Assembly: GCF_000346465.2 (NCBI RefSeq)
Contig: NC_034009.1
Location: 30,562,131 to 30,626,130 of the forward strand
Direction: 5' to 3'
Source: Prunus persica
Taxonomy: Eukaryota > Streptophyta > Magnoliopsida > Rosales > Rosaceae
Length of the DNA stretch: 64,000 nucleotides
A program made the translations under genes and the position numbers. Positions within the stretch are counted from its first letter, which is position 1. Each line of letters starts with the position of its first letter. Positions 58,719-64,000 of the stretch are shown here, one piece after another. The notes under the pieces were generated by a model, which made no database searches, was not told the DNA's origin, and saw nothing but the letters and a program-made list of their open reading frames with translations.

Positions 58719-60052
58719 ATATCTGGACAATCGTTTATTTTGTGAAGGAAGTCACATGGAGATGGAGCTCAATTTTTATCAATTTGTTCAACTCATTTGG
58801 GCTGGCTTTTTACAAATTCCACCACTGATCACGTTTATCAACAAACTAATAAATAAGCTTCTTCTATACTAATCACCAAATATAATGAGATACCATTTAA
58901 CCTAAAAATCAACTCCCACATTGAATTGAAAGGCAAAAGATATAGAGGAAAATATAATTTAAGGACAATTTAAAACTTCAAGAATGTGTTCTTGTAATTT
59001 CTAAAATTTGGAGGAGTATTTTGAAAAAAGTAGAAAACTTCAGGAACTGTTAGTGTAAATAACTTAAATTTGAACATTATAAGAAAAATAATATTAGTTT
59101 TATCACATTTTTTATATTATAATTTTATATTACATGATGTGATAATTTATGTGTACATATCACATAATGTAAAATATTAATTTTTATTTTTTTAATTATA
59201 TTTATTTAATTGATGTAGTATATAATATGAATATGTCATATCATATGATATGAAAATGTGAAATAATAATATAATAAGTGTAGCATTACTCTTATAAGAA
59301 CTTTATGTAATATTAAATCATTTATATATTTTACTATGTAATATATAAAATATAAAATATTATAATAAATTATTATAAATAAATAATTATAATATATTTA
59401 ATATTCTTTCATTAATTTTCACATATTTTGTTTGTTAACTTATTATATAATCAGTTTAAATCAATTACATTCTACATGCATCTTTTTTAAAAATTTTTAT
59501 AATAAAATAATAAATAATTGATTAAATAATTATCATTTAAAATTTCAAAAAAAAAAAATTTAAAAAAAAATTCCAAGTTTTTCGTACAATTTTCATATTC
59601 ATACCTACCGTGGTCCGTGATTGATTCCTTTCTGACATGTCTGTATTAAATTAGCAATATTTGGGTCGGAAACAGAGTAGTTGAGTGTACATTGATATGA
59701 TAACCAAAAACATAATCTGAGATTGCTTTAACTTTCATTTTGCTTTTTGACCCCAAACCACAAGCAAGCATTGGATTCCAGTCGAGGACTATATCTGTGG
59801 GGTCAAGTCTGTCTGAATGCTCTGCTCCGTTCTGAAACTTTATTTTATTATTCTTTTGAGGAGAAGAAAAATAATAAATCAATATACATTTATTTATATT
59901 TTACGAGTGATGCAGAACGCGTGTTTGATAAGTTTACGCGTATTGGGATAAGTTTTTGAAAAATATCGAACGGCAAAGAAGGGTGCTTTGACCGTCCCAT
60001 CATCCCCATAAAACCCAAAGCCATTTTAAGTTTGAAGCAGATGATGGAACTG
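58719..60052. other. AT-rich spacer within the miRNA array
   Basis: No gene. 59040-59560 is exceptionally AT-rich with several TATCACAT/ATGTGATA-type inverted motifs (about 59100-59260), possibly an old MITE or matrix-attachment-like DNA. 59640-59990 holds nothing recognised. Confidence 0.5.
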
Positions 60053-60210
60053 GAAAACAGGGGTGGGAAAGGCATAGTAGGGTTTAGGAAGTTTTTGGAA
60101 TGAGCGTGTTGGAAAAGAAAAAGACTCAACAACCCATGTTTCTTTGCCAACCCCGCCCATTCCAAATATTTTCTAAGCCTACTGTCTTTCCCTTTCTCTC
60201 TTGTTTTTTC
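60053..60210 (+). ncRNA. MIR482/MIR2118-type precursor hairpin D
   Basis: The 5' arm TTTTTGGAATGAGCGTGTTG (60092-60111) pairs with a 3p product around 60142-60163 (core GCCAACCCCGCCCATTCC). Outer stem pairing runs GGGTGGGAAAGGCATAGTAG against CCTACTGTCTTTCCCTTTC. Reverse complement: Gly-Met-Gly-Gly-Val-Gly-Lys. The exact 22-nt register could shift by one or two bases. Confidence 0.8.
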
Positions 60211-60266
60211 ACTAGACAACAGATTCAACAAACCAAGCAACTTTCTTCTTGTTTGCTTGCGATATC

Positions 60267-60271
<5 letters not shown>

Positions 60272-60301
<30 letters not shown>
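60272..60301. repeat. GA microsatellite
   Basis: Uninterrupted GA run between hairpins D and E, in the likely promoter or leader of hairpin E. Confidence 0.95.
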
Positions 60302-60304
<3 letters not shown>

Positions 60305-60320
60305 GAAAAGAGAAGAAGGG

Positions 60321-60492
60321 AAGAAGGGGGAAAGGAAGTTGCAGTAGGGAGTTAGGGGAATGGGAGGATTGGGAAAAACATGCACCCCAAGTGTTCGTGA
60401 ATATTACACAAGGAACACAAAAAAGGACTTCTTCCCAAACCTCCCATTCCTATTATTTCCTACAGTTGCTCTCTTTCCCTACCTTTTCCCAT
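60321..60492 (+). ncRNA. MIR482-type precursor hairpin E
   Basis: The 5p candidate (60357-60378, core GGAATGGGAGGATTGGGA) matches the typical miR482-5p form. The 3p candidate is at 60430-60451 (core CCCAAACCTCCCATTCC). The outer stem pairs GGGGGAAAGGAAGTTGCAGT with TTGCTCTCTTTCCCTACC. The reverse complement gives Gly-Met-Gly-Gly-Leu-Gly-Arg. This has the most regular stem of the seven by eye. Confidence 0.85.
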
Positions 60493-60770
60493 TTTGATTC
60501 GTCATTGTACTCTGTGAGATTGACTTATTACAACTGAAATACTGATTTGTCTTCTTTTCTGTGTTTTAAAACTATGTTCTGATGTTCATGTTCCGATCTT
60601 TAGGTGGCTTGGGTGATTCATTAGTGTTGTTCTCCATTTTCTTTGCCCTTTTGCTCGTTTTATGGGCTGGTACTATAGCTAGCAATAACTTATCTTGAAG
60701 ATGTATTTTGTAATTTGCGTTGGTTTTGTTTTGAAAATTATAAATTTTGTAACTTTTATTTGCATTGCAG

Positions 60771-60910
60771 ATCCTTCAAATAAATACCGAAGCGTCGATG
60801 GATACCCAGGCCGATGTTTTATGAATTATACAAGTCACAAGTCAAGTGAGCTTAGCTCTGCCGATGGTGATAGAGAGCGAGGCAATAGCGCAGAAAATAA
60901 TGGGGTTTAA
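60771..60910 (+). pseudogene. Orphan exon-like frame of unknown origin
   Basis: A good acceptor (TTTGCATTGCAG) is followed by an open frame DPSNKYRSVDGYPGRCF, then SHKSSELSSADGDRERGNSA and a stop at 60910. I do not recognise the protein and find no companion exons. It lies about 280 bp after hairpin E. It may be a captured exon fragment, or the spliced tail of the miRNA primary transcript that is open by chance. Confidence 0.3.
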
Positions 60911-62438
60911 GGCTTTTAATGCATAGGTTCAAACGTAAATCTGAGATATATTGTTAACAACAACCAGTGAGAAATGTCTTTGCAGCTCACAATCAGAAGA
61001 ATCATCTCTGAATACTTTACTAGGGTTTTTTTTTGCACTTCCATCAGTTTTCGTTAGTATTGCAAAGTTTGCGATTTCTTATCCTACTCTTAAGCGGCGA
61101 TTTCTTATCCAAAGGCTGATCTCGGCTCTGCATCACCCTTCACCATATTAATGAACCGACCAAATACCCATTGGTGTGGTGGTGGTCAATATGGAGAGAG
61201 ATCAAAACTATTTTTCTTTCTCTGGTTAAGGGATTACGCAGTCCAAAGATGGCCTAATAGAAAATTTTCATTGGTTTAACTTTTGGTCCAATCAAAAATA
61301 AAAGTTAAAATGATAATTTTTTATTTATAAATATTAAACATCTTCTGAGTAAAGAAGCTTTAAAAATTAGGTAGGGTAGGTAAGGTATGGTACACCGGTT
61401 TGGCCTGGCATAAAGGGTTAGAAAAGGAAATTCAAACTAGCTTTGTTTGGAACAAAATTTATTTTTGGTAAGGGTTCTTAATTGATGTGGATTGGTTTTG
61501 GAAGACGCGTGGAAGGGGAGCCAGGACATTCCCATCTCCGATATATAGGCAAAACTGTAGTAACCTCAGATAATATTCGACTTTACTTTTCGTTCTCGTG
61601 TTGCGAAACTTATTTGTTATTATCATCCGTCAATTAGATCTCGTGTCGTATTATTGTTTTTTTTGTCAATTCATGTTGTATTATTGGTCTTTTAGTTAAA
61701 TAAATTAAATTTTTTTTTCAAAATGAAATTCAAATGGGGAAATTCCTATAAAATATTTATTAGATAAATGAACTCATTGAAAAACAAAAAGCCCAATTTC
61801 CCCATTTGGGCCTGTGGGAAAGGAGGGGTGGGTGATTGGGGAAGTTGATTTTAGCAGCAAGTTGATTTTTGAAGAGGATAAGGAGCTCCTGAGCCACCCA
61901 AAGTTGAGCTACACCTCATTGGTTGGAGGCAAAGAAAACCATGCTGATGCATTTTACTATATCCACATAAAATCCAGCATGGTTTGAAGGGGAAGTAGTT
62001 TACATACTAGAGGAGACTTGGAATTTGTCACCAGAAGGTGCTGGATCTGGCATGGTTTGGATTGGTGAGGTAAATGGGTGGGCAAATTTCGGGGGAAGAG
62101 GATGGCATGCGGTTGGGTTTGAGTAAAAGGAGGTGGTTGCTAGGTAAAAGTCTTATTTACACCTAAAATATCCATCATGTGTTTGATATGTGAGTTTTGA
62201 CGGAAAAACGACGGAAATAAAAGGACTAGTGATGTAACAGAAAGAACTAAAGATGCAAATAAGATCTAATTGAAGGACGACTATAATAATTTTGATGAAA
62301 GACGAAAATTAAAATCGAGTCTTAGTCGAGAGACTGTTGCTACAATTTTGCCCAATATAATATTATGTAGTGAGGGCGGGGTGAGCGGCTCACAAGTCAC
62401 AAGAGCCACCCAACCACCAATAGACACGGAAGAATAAT
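60911..62438. other. Spacer between hairpins E and F
   Basis: No gene is supported. 61800-62130 is G-rich (GGAAAGGAGGGGTGGGTGAT, GGTAAATGGGTGGGCAAATT) and recalls 5' arms of this miRNA family, but no matching 3' arm was found. 62150-62350 resembles a MITE end (GACGGAAAAACGACGGAAAT). Confidence 0.45.
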
Positions 62439-62612
62439 GAGGAGAGTTGAAAAGCAGGATGGGCATGGGAAAGGCTTGAGAAAGTTATTGGAGTGGGAGA
62501 GTAGGATGGATCTCTTTAGTTGATTTCAATTTTCAAAGGGAACAAATTTCTTTCCTATTCCAATCACTCTCGCAATTTCCTTAGGTTTATTCCCTTTCCC
62601 TTTTCTCTTCTT
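62439..62612 (+). ncRNA. Diverged MIR482-type hairpin F (possibly decayed)
   Basis: Homologous to hairpin G along its whole length (GAGGAGAGTTGAAA, GGCTTGAG, GGAGTGGGAGAGT, AAAGGGAACAAATTTCTTTC). The region equivalent to the mature 3p (62549-62570) reads TCCTATTCCAATCACTCT at its core. Its reverse complement no longer encodes Gly-Met-Gly-Gly (it gives Arg-Val-Ile-Gly-Ile-Gly-Lys). Pairing with its own 5' arm looks preserved, so a small RNA may still form but with altered targets. Confidence 0.65.
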
Positions 62613-62784
62613 GTTTTTAGTACCCAACACATCGCATCCATAAAAACGAAGGATTTCGCTGTTAGTTCATTTATGCGGTTTCCTAGTGTTATTTTTCCCT
62701 ATGTTTTCCTTGTTTATTTGTACCAGCTAGCTGTTCAAAACTCGTCTGGGATTTTATCATCTTCTTAATTCTTAGTCTTCATTA

Positions 62785-63240
62785 GTACCTTTATATATAT
62801 ATTTTTTGACATTATTAATCCTTATGTTACACCTCACTCATCAATTTGATCTCACTGTGAGATTTCGTTAATTTTTTTTTGTTAAATTGCTGACATGACA
62901 CATATGTGGTGCACACATAGCCAATGAGAAAATGTCAAGTGGATCTAAATGAAGAAATATATATTTTTAAATAGTTTAATATTTAAAATCTTTTTTAAAT
63001 TTTATTTTTTTAAAAATAGATAAAATTTTCAAAATATACATTTTTTTATTCAAATCCACTCGGCATGTTATTAATGGACATGTAGACTCCACGTACATGT
63101 TGCGTCAAATTCATTTGGTTTTGATGAAAAACCCTAAACCCTTAAAAAATAATTTAACATTTAATTTTTTTTAATTTAATTTTTTCATAACTTTTTTTTT
63201 ATTCAAATCCACTTGGCATGTTATTATTGCACATGTAAGG
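62785..63240. repeat. AT-rich repeat segment with direct repeats
   Basis: TTATTCAAATCCACTCGGCA at about 63047 recurs as TTATTCAAATCCACTTGGCA at about 63200, each followed by TGTTATTA. A loosely inverted partner (AAGTGGATCTAAATGAAGAA) occurs at about 62938. Probably a non-autonomous element; its boundaries are unclear. Confidence 0.5.
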
Positions 63241-63264
63241 GGAGCTAGGGCATTCCTCTCTCCA

Positions 63265-63265
<1 letters not shown>

Positions 63266-63302
<37 letters not shown>
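63266..63302. repeat. TA microsatellite upstream of hairpin G
   Basis: An AT dinucleotide run of about 37 bases ends about 75 bp before the hairpin G stem. It could serve as a TATA element. Confidence 0.9.
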
Positions 63303-63304
<2 letters not shown>

Positions 63305-63378
63305 GAGGGTTGAGCAGGTCAAAAGAGGCAGCCAAGCTGAAAGGGGAGATAGGCCATAGCCATGGGAGGAGGATAAGG

Positions 63379-63552
63379 AGGAGAGTTGAAAGAAGGGTGG
63401 GGATAGGAAGGGCTTGAGGATGCTGTTGGAGTGGGAGAGTGGGAAAAGAATGGATCTCTTTGGTTGGTTCAAAGGGAACAAATTTCTTTCCTACTCCACC
63501 CATTCCTGCAATTTCCTTAGGTTTCTCCCTTTCCCTTTCCACTTCTTGTTGG
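63379..63552 (+). ncRNA. Canonical MIR482 precursor hairpin G
   Basis: The 3p product at 63485-63506 (22 nt, core CCTACTCCACCCATTCC) matches the canonical miR482 I recall. The 5p candidate is at 63428-63449 (GGAGTGGGAGAGTGGGAAAA core). The outer stem pairs GAGAGTTGAAAGAAGGGTGG and GGCTTGAGG with CCTTAGGTTTCTCCC and TCCACTTCTTG. Reverse complement: Gly-Met-Gly-Gly-Val-Gly-Lys. The antisense frame across it therefore looks like a tiny NLR P-loop, but it is only the miRNA complement. Confidence 0.87.
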
Positions 63553-64000
63553 AATTTTTGGTTGAAACAGAAGGTGTTGAGGTTTGAATTCATTCCTGAA
63601 CTAGTGTTCTTTTTCCTTCTTTCTGGTGTTGTTTACTAGTGATTTAGAAATATTGTTTGTAAGAAACAGAAAAACTAGTGACTTATTATATATTGACTGG
63701 ATCTGTGCTTTGATCTTGGCGGCGTGGGATTTTGTTTATTGATGATAATTTGCAGGTGCAATTAATTGTGGAGATGTTTGCAAAGTGTTGTGTTGGTGAA
63801 GAAGAACAAGTGATTGAAGGAGGTGGAACTTGTGTCCAAGTCATTGCTAGGTTTTGTTGAACTTGAGATGAATTGATGTTGTATTTGTATGTAACTAAGT
63901 ACTTGTATTCAGCGGCAGCCAAAAATCAGTCAATGAGACAAGTTTTGAATGCTTATTTTTGTACCGAGTCCGAAGCTAAACACGAGAAAGGGGTTCAAGA
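63553..64000. other. Downstream flank of hairpin G
   Basis: Probably the tail of the hairpin G primary transcript. An AG at about 63755 (TTTGCAG) may be a splice acceptor. Only short frames without similarity are seen to the window end. Confidence 0.4.

Noticed and set aside
63270..63593. Possible NLR fragment (P-loop peptide on the minus strand)
   Set aside because: The motif is the complement of the canonical miR482 in hairpin G, with no other NLR motifs around it.
1..64000. CRISPR arrays, operons, rRNA, prophage
   Set aside because: None seen. Intron structure and repeats are those of a plant nuclear genome. The regular repeats present are microsatellites or MITEs.

Overview
This is a plant nuclear window. 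It has compact multi-exon genes with GT-AG introns, 5'-UTR introns, CT/GA microsatellites in leaders, and AT-rich intergenic DNA full of MITEs, Helitron ends and foldback repeats. Protein similarity points to a eudicot, most likely a rosid. Rosaceae/Prunus is my best guess from memory of related proteins and of the miR482 complement, and it is not proven here.

Layout. 1-5.5 kb: repeats only. 6.1-14.2 kb: two tandem, same-strand lipid phosphate phosphatases (LPP1-like, LPP2-like) with matching exon structure. 14.2-17.1 kb: a foldback element, a ~980 bp TIR element and a perfect 57 bp tandem duplication. 17.2-19.2 kb: two intronless paralogues of an unnamed small basic plant protein, with the promoter duplicated as well. 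19.9-25.6 kb: a BAT1/GABA-permease-type amino-acid transporter, preceded by a copy of only its first two exons. 26.3-29.6 kb (minus): a PRR6-like pseudo-response regulator with receiver and GARP domains. 31.4-33.3 kb: a NIP45/Rad60-type SUMO-like protein. 35.9-38.5 kb: a BBX27-like double B-box protein; 49.3-50.6 kb: its truncated duplicate. 39.3-42.9 kb (minus): a broken chimeric gene carrying PGLP2-like exons. 43-48.2 kb: nested mobile DNA. 52.9-54.7 kb: a TTP-type tandem CCCH zinc-finger gene (C3H15/CDM1-like). 56.4-63.6 kb: no protein gene, but seven same-strand MIR482/MIR2118-type hairpins.

Gene order. From memory of Arabidopsis, LPP1 (At2g01180) and BAT1 (At2g01170) are neighbours, and At1g68185 (Ub-like), At1g68190 (BBX27), At1g68200 (C3H15/CDM1) and At1g68210 (PRR6) are consecutive. 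The window therefore seems to join two conserved microsynteny blocks, with the junction near 25.6-26.3 kb.

Most notable system. In the 56.4-63.6 kb array, reverse-complementing the predicted 22-nt 3p product of six hairpins gives P-loop codons of NBS-LRR resistance genes (Gly-Met-Gly-Gly-X-Gly-Lys/Arg), each with a different residue or codon set. The seventh has drifted away from the motif. This looks like a locally diversified set of NLR-regulating miRNA genes. The other genes serve separate housekeeping or regulatory roles, with no sign of a shared pathway.
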